The translations under genes were made by a program, and so were the position numbers. The notes beneath the pieces were generated by a model, which searched no databases, was not told where the DNA came from, and was given only the letters and a program-made list of their open reading frames with translations. Below are positions 8,975 to 17,390 of a stretch of DNA of 64,000 nucleotides, piece after piece (positions within the stretch are counted from its first letter, which is position 1; every line of letters starts with the position of its first letter). Source of the stretch: Cellulophaga baltica (GTDB taxonomy: Bacteria; Bacteroidota; Bacteroidia; Flavobacteriales; Flavobacteriaceae); NCBI RefSeq assembly GCF_900102165.1, contig NZ_FNBD01000003.1, forward strand, positions 62,001 through 126,000. The letters are read 5' to 3'.

Positions 8975-9724
8975 ATGAAACTAAAGTTAACCATTTTAAT
9001 CTTTTCCCTAGTTGTTTTAGGATGCAAAAAAAAAGATGAATTAACCCTTGCTCCTTTAAACTATAAAAGCGAAAATTGCGCAGATTGTCCTGAGGTACTT
9101 ATCGAAATTTTTGAATTTAAAGACGATACCGATCTTTCTAAAAATATAAATGCGAGCCTTAAAAAAGAAGTCATCAATGAATTACTATATGATGATGAAG
9201 TTAAGGTTGCCACTGTTGAGGAAGCTATTAGCTCCTTTAAAGAGGGCTATCTAGATCTTAAAAAAATGTATCCCGAAGAAACTCTTAGCTGGGAGGCTAC
9301 TATTAAAGGTGACATTATTTTTGAAAACAAAGATATTCTCACTATCAAATTAGAAACCTATATTTTTACAGGAGGAGCACACGGATATAGCGCTACTAGA
9401 CTTCTAAATTTTGATAAGAAAAAAGGAGATCAATTAGAAAACTGGCAGCTTATTAAAGATAAAGATCGTTTTACACATTTGGCTGAAATAAAATTTAAGA
9501 TTCAAGAAGACATCCCTCAAAATGGGTATATTAACAGTACAGGTTTTATGTTTGAAAATGACATTTTCTACCTTCCTAACAACATGGGCTTCACAGAAAA
9601 AGGGCTCCTATTGATCTACAATCAATATGAAGTTGCATCCTATGCCGATGGCCCAATAAAGCTTGTTCTCCCTTATGATGAAATTAAAAACTACATCACT
9701 GTTAAAATAAAAAAAGAAAAGTAG
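8975..9724 (+). CDS. DUF4163/DUF3298 (PdaC/RsiV-like) lipoprotein
   Basis: 249 residues from the ATG at 8975. The frame is open back to a TTG at 8903, but that codon is the -33 element of the promoter, and only the 8975 start gives a signal peptide with a lipobox (LVVLGC). The body carries a PdaC/RsiV-like N-terminal half (residues about 35-120) and a DUF3298 half with the diagnostic TGGAHGYS turn. Family members bind peptidoglycan or lysozyme, or are of unknown function. It is probably a surface or periplasmic lipoprotein. It is monocistronic, convergent with the DinB-like gene. Confidence 0.85.
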   Translation: MKLKLTILIFSLVVLGCKKKDELTLAPLNYKSENCADCPEVLIEIFEFKDDTDLSKNINASLKKEVINELLYDDEVKVATVEEAISSFKEGYLDLKKMYPEETLSWEATIKGDIIFENKDILTIKLETYIFTGGAHGYSATRLLNFDKKKGDQLENWQLIKDKDRFTHLAEIKFKIQEDIPQNGYINSTGFMFENDIFYLPNNMGFTEKGLLLIYNQYEVASYADGPIKLVLPYDEIKNYITVKIKKEK

Positions 9725-9725
9725 A

Positions 9726-10184
9726 TTATAGCTGTACTTTTAATAAAGCTAGAATTGCTCCCATATGTAAACCTTCGTGGTATACATTAAAAGCAATGGC
9801 ATCTTCTACTTTGCTCAATGTAATATTTACACTAGTGGTATAGGCTGCAAACGATTTAAAAACACCTTTATCATAATCTTCTTGCATCCATTCTACGGTA
9901 GAAAAAAGAAAACCTGAAATTAAATCTATTTCTTCATCTGTAGCATTCCCATCAGGAAGACTGCCTTTTCTAAATTTCTCTACAAGCTCATCAGAAACAC
10001 GCATTGGTACACCACTTAATTTATAAATTAACACTTGCTGCGTAACCACCACGTGCGCAATATTCCACCATATATTATTACGAAAACCCTCGGGAATTTT
10101 TAGTAATTGCTCTCTAGGAGTATCTTTTAAAAATTTATATAAGATTTTTCTGTTCTGAAGTGTGATATTAAAAAGCTTTTCCAA
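9726..10184 (-). CDS. DinB-like four-helix metal-binding protein
   Basis: 152 residues, the DinB/YfiT superfamily length. The three conserved metal-ligand histidines are visible as His44 (NIAHVVVTQQ), His136 and His140 (YHEGLHMGAI). Members include thiol-dependent transferases and proteins of unknown role; the substrate here is unknown. The stop is 1 nt from that of the convergent DUF3298 gene, and no hairpin terminator separates them. Confidence 0.82.
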   Translation of the reverse strand: MEKLFNITLQNRKILYKFLKDTPREQLLKIPEGFRNNIWWNIAHVVVTQQVLIYKLSGVPMRVSDELVEKFRKGSLPDGNATDEEIDLISGFLFSTVEWMQEDYDKGVFKSFAAYTTSVNITLSKVEDAIAFNVYHEGLHMGAILALLKVQL

Positions 10185-10280
10185 AATGTTCTGTTTAATT
10201 ATGTTTTAAAAATAGAACATTTCTATAGAATTGGGTTTCTTTGCAGTAAGATTAACATCAATTTAATTGTTTAGAAGGCG

Positions 10281-10634
10281 ATGAAGAAAATATACCACTT
10301 AAGCACCTGCGATACTTGTCAAAGAATTATAAAAGAACTTCAACCTTTAGAAGGCTTTACGCTTCAAGATATCAAAACAGAAACCATTACGCCAGAACAA
10401 CTTGAAGAAATGCATGCTTTAACGCAGAGCTATGAAGCCCTATTCAGTAAAAGAGCTCGCTTATACCGAGAAAGAGGATTAAACGAAAAAGCTTTAACTG
10501 AAACAGACTACAGAGATTTAATCTTGGAACAGTATACTTTTCTAAAACGCCCCGTAATTATCGTACAGGATAAAATTTTCGTTGGTAACAGTAAAAAAGT
10601 AGTAGCCGCTGCCTCTGAATACATACACCATTGA
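10281..10634 (+). CDS. ArsC/Spx-family thioredoxin-fold protein
   Basis: 117 residues, the ArsC family length. Cys10 and Cys13 form a CxxC redox motif in STCDTCQR, and the C-terminal part carries FLKRPVIIVQDKIFVGNSKK, where the arsenate reductase arginine and cis-proline region lies. It could be an arsenate reductase or a Spx/YffB-like protein; no ars genes are nearby, so a general redox role is as likely. The stop codon overlaps the TTG start of the downstream transporter (TTGA), so the two are translationally coupled. Confidence 0.83.
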   Translation: MKKIYHLSTCDTCQRIIKELQPLEGFTLQDIKTETITPEQLEEMHALTQSYEALFSKRARLYRERGLNEKALTETDYRDLILEQYTFLKRPVIIVQDKIFVGNSKKVVAAASEYIHH

Positions 10635-11524
10635 GCAAAAGAACACTAGCATTACTAGCCGCTTTTGGCGCTACTTTTATCTATGGCATTAATCATACGA
10701 TTGCAAAAGAAGTAATGCCTACTTATGTACAACCTTTTGGGTTTATTTTTTTAAGGTTGATGGGTGCTACCGTTTTATTTTGGTGCATGACGCCTTTTAT
10801 TCCAAATGAGAAAATTGAACGACGTGATTGGGGTCGGTTTCTTATTTGTGCCATTGCAGGAATGGGCATTAATATGCTCTCTTTCTTCAAAGGCCTAGAA
10901 CTATCTACCCCTATAAATAGCGCCGTATTAATTACAGTGACGCCCATTATTGTTGTGGTATTATCTGCCTTATTTATTAAAGAGAAAATAACGTGGCAAA
11001 AAGGAGTAGGGATTTTTATTGGACTTATCGGCGCACTGACTTTAGTGCTTTTTGGTGCGGAAAACAGAACCGATGCTGCAAATATCCCCTTAGGTAATTT
11101 CTTATTTATTATAAACTCTCTTTCCTACGGAATATATCTTATTCTCGTAAAAAAACTGATCACCAAATATCACCCATTTGGTGTACTAAAATGGTTGTTT
11201 TTAATCGGCACACTAATCAGTTTACCGCTAACCTTACCTGATTTTTTAGAAATTCAATGGGCTGATCTACCTTTTAATATTTTAGGAGCCATTGCTTTCG
11301 TAATTCTAGGAACTACATTCTGCACCTACTTATTTAATGGATTTGCATTAACACAGTTAAAAGCAACTACCGTTGGCGCATTCGCTTACCTGCAACCATT
11401 AATTGGTGTCGTATTTGCGATTTTATCAGGTAAAGACCAATTAAACCTACTAAAATTAACAGCCATGTTACTCGTGCTCTTGGGGGTATACTTGGTTAGC
11501 AAAAAAGCTAAACCAAGTCTTTAG
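10631..11524 (+). CDS. EamA-family (DMT) transporter
   Basis: 297 residues with about ten membrane segments in two EamA repeats (residues 5-140 and 150-290). The likely start is a TTG whose last two bases are part of the TGA of the preceding gene; TM1 begins at residue 5, and the first in-frame ATG lies after that helix, so a shorter start would remove it. Family members export metabolites or amino acids; the substrate is unknown. The 3' end overlaps the convergent thioesterase gene by 17 bp. Confidence 0.87.
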   Translation: MSKRTLALLAAFGATFIYGINHTIAKEVMPTYVQPFGFIFLRLMGATVLFWCMTPFIPNEKIERRDWGRFLICAIAGMGINMLSFFKGLELSTPINSAVLITVTPIIVVVLSALFIKEKITWQKGVGIFIGLIGALTLVLFGAENRTDAANIPLGNFLFIINSLSYGIYLILVKKLITKYHPFGVLKWLFLIGTLISLPLTLPDFLEIQWADLPFNILGAIAFVILGTTFCTYLFNGFALTQLKATTVGAFAYLQPLIGVVFAILSGKDQLNLLKLTAMLLVLLGVYLVSKKAKPSL

Positions 11525-11984
11525 GTACTTTTACAAATTTACGTGTATCTTCTTTAGATAGCACTCTAAAATTATCAGGCTTTTCCGCCTTATTAAAAGC
11601 CTTTAAAAAATCATCTGTTAGTCCGGTTAAGCTTCTTGTTTTTAAATCTATCCAAGCTCCCATCATCTCGCAATGCGCAAAATTTCTTCCCTTATTATCG
11701 TAGAAATTATGATGAAATTCAAAAAACTTTCCATCTTCACTCATTCCTACTACTTCCATAGACACTTTTACAGGCTTACCCAAAAAAGCTTCTTTAAAAT
11801 AATAAATATGCTCATAGAACACAACAGGGCCAATTTCATGCTCTGCCATTGTTTGGTGTGTAAAACCTAATTCCATCAAATAAGCCATACGTGTATGACT
11901 CATAAAATTTAAATATGCCGAGTTTGCAAGGTGCCTATTAGCATCTACATCACTCCATCTAATTTCAAAATCTTTTAAATACAT
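11508..11984 (-). CDS. Acyl-CoA thioesterase, 4HBT hotdog fold
   Basis: 158 residues. The N-terminal WSDVDANRHLANSAYLNFMSHTRM matches the catalytic Asp/helix signature of 4-hydroxybenzoyl-CoA thioesterase-like enzymes (the DxNxHvnN region). It hydrolyses acyl-CoA thioesters in the cytoplasm; chain specificity cannot be read. It is divergent from the nitronate monooxygenase gene, with a 14-bp palindrome in the shared promoter region. Confidence 0.87.
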   Translation of the reverse strand: MYLKDFEIRWSDVDANRHLANSAYLNFMSHTRMAYLMELGFTHQTMAEHEIGPVVFYEHIYYFKEAFLGKPVKVSMEVVGMSEDGKFFEFHHNFYDNKGRNFAHCEMMGAWIDLKTRSLTGLTDDFLKAFNKAEKPDNFRVLSKEDTRKFVKVPKDLV

Positions 11985-11999
11985 CCTGTAATTTTTTTG

Positions 12000-12013
12000 T
12001 TATGCATGCATAA
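12000..12013. repeat. Perfect 14-bp palindrome in a divergent promoter region
   Basis: TTATGCATGCATAA is self-complementary over all 14 bp. It lies 16 bp from the thioesterase start and about 17 bp upstream of the -7 box of the nitronate monooxygenase gene, the placement of an operator. Confidence 0.5.
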
Positions 12014-12030
12014 TAATCGTAAAAATACCA

Positions 12031-12038
12031 TAGTTTTG
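12031..12038 (+). promoter_or_regulatory. Putative -7 box for the nitronate monooxygenase gene
   Basis: TAGTTTTG matches TAnnTTTG, about 64 nt before the chosen ATG at 12102. No well-spaced -33 TTG. Confidence 0.4.
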
Positions 12039-12101
12039 ATAAATCAAGGAAAAATATTCCTAAAAAATTGTAGTATTTTTATAGTATCAAAATCTAATCT
12101 T

Positions 12102-13076
12102 ATGGATCAAAAGCCGTCGTTCATCAAAAATTTATCGTTACCAATTGTTGCAGCACCAATGTTTTTAATATCTGGACCGCAATTAGTCATCGAATGTTGT
12201 AAAAATGGTGTTGTAGGTACTTTTCCTGCATTAAATCAACGAACTAGCGAAGGGTTTGAAGCGTGGTTAATAGAAATAAAGACCGCTTTAGCAGATTTTG
12301 AAAAAGAAACAGGTAAAAAGGCTGGTCCGTTTGGTGTAAATCTTATCGTACACCCAACCAATCCAAGATTAGAGGCAGACGTTAAATTATGTGTAAAACA
12401 TAAAGTTCCATTAATCATAACTTCCTTAGGGGCTGTATCGCAGGTTGTAGATGCTATTCATAGTTATGGCGGAATTGTATTTCATGATATTATCAAAAAG
12501 AGACATGCCGAAAAAGCAGCAGAAGCTGGTGTAGACGGTTTAATCCTTGTGTCTGCTGGGGCAGGTGGCCATGCAGGAACTATTAATCCAATGACTTTAG
12601 TTGCCGAAATAAAGAAGTTTTTTCACAAAACCATTTTACTTTCTGGATGCATTAGTACGGGTAGAGATGTTGCATCAGCCCTACAAATGGGAGCAGATTT
12701 AGCCTATATGGGTACCCGTTTTATCAACACTACAGAAAGCAAAGCTACGGATGAATACCGAAAAATGATTATTGATGCTGGTGCCAGTGATGTGGTTTAT
12801 ACCGCATCTATTTCTGGTGTACACGCTAACTTTTTAGGTGCAAGTTTAAAAGCCGCTGGGATTACAGAAGAAGATTTAAAGAAAGATGTGAAAATTGATT
12901 TTGGAAAGGAACTAGACACAGAAGCCAAAGCATGGAAAACAATATGGTCTGCAGGGCAAGGTGTTGCCATGATTGATGATATTGAACCTGTAGCTGATTT
13001 AGTTTCAAAACTTAAAACCGAATTCAAATCTGCTATCGAAGAACAAATTAAAGTTCTAGAAGTATATCCGAAATAA
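12102..13076 (+). CDS. Nitronate monooxygenase (2-nitropropane dioxygenase family)
   Basis: 324 residues from the ATG at 12102; the longer frame from 11997 would run through the palindrome and the -7 box and adds 35 residues with no family similarity. This FMN-dependent TIM barrel opens with LPIVAAPMFLISGP, has the SAGAGGHAG segment with the catalytic-type histidine, and the phosphate-binding LSGCISTGRDVASALQMGADLAYMGTRF. It oxidises alkyl nitronates and protects against propionate-3-nitronate-like toxins. It is followed 6 nt later by a YheT-type hydrolase, so probably a two-gene operon. Confidence 0.9.
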   Translation: MDQKPSFIKNLSLPIVAAPMFLISGPQLVIECCKNGVVGTFPALNQRTSEGFEAWLIEIKTALADFEKETGKKAGPFGVNLIVHPTNPRLEADVKLCVKHKVPLIITSLGAVSQVVDAIHSYGGIVFHDIIKKRHAEKAAEAGVDGLILVSAGAGGHAGTINPMTLVAEIKKFFHKTILLSGCISTGRDVASALQMGADLAYMGTRFINTTESKATDEYRKMIIDAGASDVVYTASISGVHANFLGASLKAAGITEEDLKKDVKIDFGKELDTEAKAWKTIWSAGQGVAMIDDIEPVADLVSKLKTEFKSAIEEQIKVLEVYPK

Positions 13077-13082
13077 TGAAAT

Positions 13083-14042
13083 ATGCCCTTAGTAGCCTCT
13101 AACTACAACCCTCCAATCTTATTTAAAAACGGACATTTATCTACCATTTATTCTGGTATTTTTAGAAAAATAGACGGTGTTGTACAAGAAAGAGAACGAA
13201 TTACTTTATCTGACACAGATTTTCTAGATCTTGACTGGAGCTTTGCTACACAAAAGTCAGATAAAGTTATTATTCTTATACATGGTTTAGAAGGCAGCGC
13301 CCAGCGGCCGTATATCACAGGTAGCGCAAAAGTTTTTAATCAAAATGGTTATGATGCTTGCGCTATTAATTTAAGAAGCTGTAGCGGTGTCCCAAATTAT
13401 TTATTTAGATCGTATCATTCTGGCGCCACAGAAGATTTAGAAGCCGTAATTGATCACTTATTAAAAAATAAATCCTACACTGAAATTTTTATCAAAGGCT
13501 TTAGTCTCGGTGGAAATTTAACTTTAAAATACTTAGGAGAAGAACGGATAATTCCTAAAGAAATAAAAGGTGCCGTAGCGGTTTCTGTTCCTTGCGATCT
13601 TCATAGTTCCTTAAAGCAATTGTTGCGCCCTAAGAATGCCTTGTATGCGGCTAGATTTAAGAAACATTTGGTAGAAAAATTACAATCAAAACAAAAACTT
13701 TTCCCTGATAAAATATCAGACCAAGATATTAACAGCATCAAAACACTCAAAGACTTTGATGATATCTACACCAGTAGAGCACATGGTTTTACGGATGCCA
13801 TTGATTATTATACCCAATCTAGCTGCCGTCAATTTTTACCTAGCATTAATATACCAACCTTGATTATTAATAGCAAGAACGATTCTTTTTTAGGACCGGA
13901 ATGCTACCCATACGCCGAAGCAAAAAATAATGAAAAGCTGTTTCTTGAAACCCCTAATTTTGGCGGTCATGTGGGCTTTTACGGCGTTAAAAATACCACC
14001 TACACAGAGAAAAGATGTTTAAATTTTTTGAATGAACTCTAA
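13083..14042 (+). CDS. YheT-family alpha/beta hydrolase
   Basis: 319 residues. An oxyanion segment LIHGLEGSAQRPYI, the nucleophile elbow GFSLGGNL (Ser), a late Asp in IINSKNDSFLGPE and His in NFGGHVGFYG make a complete catalytic triad. The NGHLSTIY opening is typical of the YheT/EMB8 esterase family. The natural substrate is unknown, with short acyl esters likely. It follows the nitronate monooxygenase gene by 6 nt on the same strand. Confidence 0.88.
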   Translation: MPLVASNYNPPILFKNGHLSTIYSGIFRKIDGVVQERERITLSDTDFLDLDWSFATQKSDKVIILIHGLEGSAQRPYITGSAKVFNQNGYDACAINLRSCSGVPNYLFRSYHSGATEDLEAVIDHLLKNKSYTEIFIKGFSLGGNLTLKYLGEERIIPKEIKGAVAVSVPCDLHSSLKQLLRPKNALYAARFKKHLVEKLQSKQKLFPDKISDQDINSIKTLKDFDDIYTSRAHGFTDAIDYYTQSSCRQFLPSINIPTLIINSKNDSFLGPECYPYAEAKNNEKLFLETPNFGGHVGFYGVKNTTYTEKRCLNFLNEL

Positions 14043-14092
14043 TAAATAATTAGAATACTTATCTTAGTACATTAATTAACTCATGTTTAAAA

Positions 14093-14572
14093 ATGAAAAA
14101 AATAGTTGGCGTTTTAGCATTAGCAGTCCTTTTAGCTAGTTGTGGTGAGAAAAAGGAAGAGAAAAAAGATGGTTTTGAAATGAACCGTACTAAAACAGAA
14201 AAGAAAGCTGAAGAAACCAATGCAGAAGTTCCTGTAGATATGGACAATGAAGGTATTGGCCCTTTTAAAGGCATTTCATTCCCTGAAGATATAGATACTG
14301 AATTAGCAGCGAAAGGCGAAGCTAAATACAACGGAGTTTGTACGGCTTGCCATATGCCTAATCAACGTTTAATTGGACCTGCTTTATCTGGTGTTTACGA
14401 AAGAAGAAATGCTTCTTGGGTAATGAATATGATTAGTAACCCAACACAAATGATCAAAGAAGATCCTATCGCAAAAGCTTTACTTAAAGAATACAACAAT
14501 GCTATCATGTTAGATAGTAATTTGTCTGACGAAGATACAAGAGCTATTGCCGAGTATCTAAGAACTTTATAA
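14093..14572 (+). CDS. Monohaem cytochrome c lipoprotein
   Basis: 159 residues. A lipoprotein signal (VLLASC, Cys17), a charged Lys/Glu linker of about 55 residues, then a class I cytochrome c domain with CTACH (Cys83, Cys86, His87) and a distal Met in NNAIMLDSNL. It should be a membrane-tethered periplasmic electron carrier, possibly to a terminal oxidase. It is monocistronic, with the TPP riboswitch starting about 20 nt after its stop. Confidence 0.9.
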   Translation: MKKIVGVLALAVLLASCGEKKEEKKDGFEMNRTKTEKKAEETNAEVPVDMDNEGIGPFKGISFPEDIDTELAAKGEAKYNGVCTACHMPNQRLIGPALSGVYERRNASWVMNMISNPTQMIKEDPIAKALLKEYNNAIMLDSNLSDEDTRAIAEYLRTL

Positions 14573-14591
14573 TAGTACATTTAGCTTTACG

Positions 14592-14671
14592 TGTTCGTTA
14601 GGGGTGCTCTGTATGGGCTGAGAAACTACCCTTTGAACCTGATTTGTTTAATTGCAACGAAGGGAAACGAG
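14592..14671 (+). ncRNA. TPP (THI-element) riboswitch
   Basis: Shows the conserved parts of the thiamine pyrophosphate aptamer in order: GGGGTGCTC (14601-14609), GGCTGAGA (14616-14623), ACCCTTTGAACCTGAT (14628-14643) and CGAAGGGAAACG (14658-14669), with CGTT (14596-14599) closing on AACG. TPP binding should reduce thiD expression. Downstream, AATAAC (14680-14685) can pair with GTTATT (14695-14700) as part of an expression platform; whether control is transcriptional or translational cannot be read. Confidence 0.95.
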
Positions 14672-14739
14672 TATTGCTTAATAACAACACACCTGTTATT
14701 TATGCAGCCGCTCCTTTTGTGACTTTAATTTAGCACAAA

Positions 14740-15552
14740 ATGGCTGTGAAAAAATTTAAAACCGTATTGGCTATTGCTGGTAGCGACTCTGGAGCTGGAG
14801 CCGGCATACAGGCTGACTTAAAAACCATAAGCGCTTGCGGAGGCTATGGAACCACAGCAATTACGGCACTTACCGCGCAAAATACTTTGGGCGTTTTTGA
14901 CATTCACCCAATTCCCGCAAAACATTTAAAAAGTCAGATTGAAGCTGTTCTGGATGATATTGGAACGGATGCTCTTAAAATTGGCATGCTGCACAATGCA
15001 GAAACAATACACACGGTAGTTGATGCTCTAACAAAATACCAAACACCAAATATTGTCGTAGACCCTGTTATGGTAGCCACCTCAGGAGATACACTTTTAA
15101 GAATGGACGCTATTACCGCTTTAAAAAGCAATCTTTTCCCTCTTGCTAGACTAATTACTCCCAATATTCCAGAATGTGCATTATTACTCAACACAACCAT
15201 TACAGAAACTTCTGATTTAAAGGTATTAGCCAAAAAACTAGGGAAGTTATACAACACCTCTGTATTATTAAAAGCTGGACATTTAAATCACAACTTTCTT
15301 ATAGATGTTCTGTACAATAATGAAAACAATACTTTGATTGAATTACCATCTAAGAAAGTAGTTACTAAAAATACGCATGGCACTGGGTGCACGCTTTCAG
15401 CTGCTATTGCTACTTTTTTAGCGAAAGGAAATTCTCTAGAAGAAGCGGTAAAAGAAGGTAAGTTATATTTAGAACAAGCGATTATAAATAGTACGAGCCA
15501 TATCCTTGGAAAAGGTCATGGCCCGCTACATCATTTTTATAAGTTTTGGTAA
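14740..15552 (+). CDS. thiD: Hydroxymethylpyrimidine/phosphomethylpyrimidine kinase
   Basis: Phosphorylates HMP and then HMP-phosphate to HMP-PP for thiamine synthesis. 270 residues, family length. Ribokinase-like motifs are VLAIAGSDSGAGAGIQADLK at the N-terminus, VVDPVMVATSGDTLL in the middle and the anion-hole NTHGTGCTLSAAI near residue 210. It lies alone behind the TPP riboswitch and is convergent with the SulP gene, so other thi genes must be elsewhere. The ATG is 69 nt downstream of the aptamer. Confidence 0.96.
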   Translation: MAVKKFKTVLAIAGSDSGAGAGIQADLKTISACGGYGTTAITALTAQNTLGVFDIHPIPAKHLKSQIEAVLDDIGTDALKIGMLHNAETIHTVVDALTKYQTPNIVVDPVMVATSGDTLLRMDAITALKSNLFPLARLITPNIPECALLLNTTITETSDLKVLAKKLGKLYNTSVLLKAGHLNHNFLIDVLYNNENNTLIELPSKKVVTKNTHGTGCTLSAAIATFLAKGNSLEEAVKEGKLYLEQAIINSTSHILGKGHGPLHHFYKFW

Positions 15553-15559
15553 TCTTTAT

Positions 15560-17188
15560 TTAATCATCATAATTAAAACCATCTGCAACAACTTTATATT
15601 TAGGGTCTTCTAAAACGTTCACATCAACAATATCATCTGCTGTAGCTAATAATTTAATACAATCCTTACTCAAGTGTTTTAAGTGCAATTTCTTGCCTGC
15701 ATTCTTGTAGCGTTCTGAAAGTTTATTAATCGCTTCAATCCCAGACATATCTGCAATACGACTATCTTTAAAATCTATAACAACCTCTTCAGGATCATTT
15801 GCAACGTCAAACTTTTCTGTAAAACCAGTGGTAGAACCAAAGAACAATGGACCAAATATTTCATAGGTTTTAACTCCGTTTTCATCCGTACTTTTTCTAG
15901 CCCTAATTCGCTTAGCATTTTCCCAAGAAAACGCAAGAGCTGATATAATAACACCAATGAATACTGCTATTGCTAAATCGAAAAATACAGTGATTGCTGA
16001 TACTGCTATTAATACAAAAGCATCCGATCTAGGTATTTTCTTTAAGATTCTAAAACTAGACCATGCAAAAGTTTCTATTACCATCATAAACATCACTCCA
16101 ATCAACGCTGCTATTGGAACTTGCTCTATATAGGTATCTGCAAATAAAATAAATGAAAGTAAGGTTAATGCCATTACAATACCTGATAAACGACCTCTAC
16201 CTTTAGCATTGATATTAATTACCGTTTGGCCAATCATACCACAACCACCAGTACCTCCTAGTAAACCACTAGCAATGTTACCCATACCTTGTGCAACACA
16301 TTCTTTATTACCTCTACCGCGGCTATCAGTTAATTCATCTACTAAATTTAAGGTCATTAAACTTTCAATTAAACCCACACTAGCTGCTAAGAAAGCGTAA
16401 GGCAAGATAAACGTAAACGTATCTAAATTGAAAGGCAACAATTGCCATAATTCTTTATTTGGTGTTGGAAATTCACCACTTAAACCATCTCCACCACCTT
16501 CTCTAATATAAGATCCTACTGTAGTTACATCTAAATCTAAAAGAATAACTCCAAATGTGGTAATCAAAATAGCGGTTAACGCAGCAGGAATTTTCGTGGT
16601 AAGCTTTGGTAAAAAATGAATGATAGCCATCGTAAATAACACCAACCCAATCATAAAAAATAATTCAGGGCCATGCATAAATACACTCATATATTTCTCA
16701 ACAGCATCAGGATCTGTATTAGGCACTTTATGGCTAAACATTTTTACTTGAGCCATGAATATTACAATAGCTAAACCGTTTACAAATCCCATCATTACAG
16801 AATGCGGAATTAAACGCACAAAGCGACCCAGTTTTAAAACCCCAGCAAATATTTGAATTATCCCCATTAAAATAACGGCTCCTAATAGGTAATAGTAGCC
16901 CATATTTTCCACCGGAATATCAAATTCTAAACCTCTTACATGACCTTCTTTAATTAAGTTTACAAAAATTACAGCTACAGCACCCGCAGCTCCAGAAATT
17001 AACCCTGGTCTACCCCCAAATATGGCCGTAATTAATCCAATAATAAATGCACCTGACAAGGCAACTAAGGGGTCTATGTTTGCCACAAAAGCAAAAGCAA
17101 CTACCTCAGGAATCATCGCTAGGGAAACTGTAACTCCTGCGAAAAAATCGTTTTTAGGATTGGAAGTAAGTTTTTTGATAAAATTCAT
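15560..17188 (-). CDS. SulP-family anion permease with STAS domain
   Basis: 542 residues from the ATG at 17188. The frame is open to a TTG at 17233, but that would put the promoter inside the gene. About 11-14 membrane segments carry the SulP signature region (VTVSLAMIPEVVAFAFVANIDPLVALSGAFI and ISGAAGAVAVIFV), and the C-terminal STAS domain spans about 440-540 (PEEVVIDFKDSRIADMSGIEAINKL). Family substrates are sulfate, bicarbonate or dicarboxylates. Unlike the SulP at 51538 it has no carbonic anhydrase beside it, so the substrate is open. Confidence 0.9.
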   Translation of the reverse strand: MNFIKKLTSNPKNDFFAGVTVSLAMIPEVVAFAFVANIDPLVALSGAFIIGLITAIFGGRPGLISGAAGAVAVIFVNLIKEGHVRGLEFDIPVENMGYYYLLGAVILMGIIQIFAGVLKLGRFVRLIPHSVMMGFVNGLAIVIFMAQVKMFSHKVPNTDPDAVEKYMSVFMHGPELFFMIGLVLFTMAIIHFLPKLTTKIPAALTAILITTFGVILLDLDVTTVGSYIREGGGDGLSGEFPTPNKELWQLLPFNLDTFTFILPYAFLAASVGLIESLMTLNLVDELTDSRGRGNKECVAQGMGNIASGLLGGTGGCGMIGQTVININAKGRGRLSGIVMALTLLSFILFADTYIEQVPIAALIGVMFMMVIETFAWSSFRILKKIPRSDAFVLIAVSAITVFFDLAIAVFIGVIISALAFSWENAKRIRARKSTDENGVKTYEIFGPLFFGSTTGFTEKFDVANDPEEVVIDFKDSRIADMSGIEAINKLSERYKNAGKKLHLKHLSKDCIKLLATADDIVDVNVLEDPKYKVVADGFNYDD

Positions 17189-17214
17189 TTCTTGTACTAA
17201 TTTTTTTGAAGTTG

Positions 17215-17241
17215 CAAAAGTACCACTTTTCAACTGCGCAA
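17215..17241 (-). promoter_or_regulatory. Putative promoter of the first SulP gene
   Basis: The minus strand reads TTG (17239-17241), a 16-nt spacer and TACTTTTG (17215-17222), 26 nt before the ATG at 17188. It supports the shorter gene start. Confidence 0.5.
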
Positions 17242-17327
17242 TACCACCTACCTCTAATTATAACATAATTAACAGATTAGCCCTTTACTTTTTAGCAATT
17301 CTTAAATAGAATTAAAAATTTTATACT

Positions 17328-17366
17328 AAAAAACCGCTGCAAGAGCTTACTCTCACAGCGGTTTAA
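17328..17366 (-). terminator. Terminator after the duplicated-domain lipoprotein gene
   Basis: AAACCGCTG (17331-17339) pairs with CAGCGGTTT (17355-17363), with an inner AGAG/CTCT helix. The minus strand continues into TTTT after the stem, so it ends the gene at 17391-18311. Confidence 0.85.
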
Positions 17367-17390
17367 ACAACCTACCAACTAAAAATTCTT

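Noticed and set aside
17189-17233. TTG start adding 15 residues to the first SulP protein
   Set aside because: The extension would cover the TACTTTTG -7 box; the ATG at 17188 begins the usual N-terminus.
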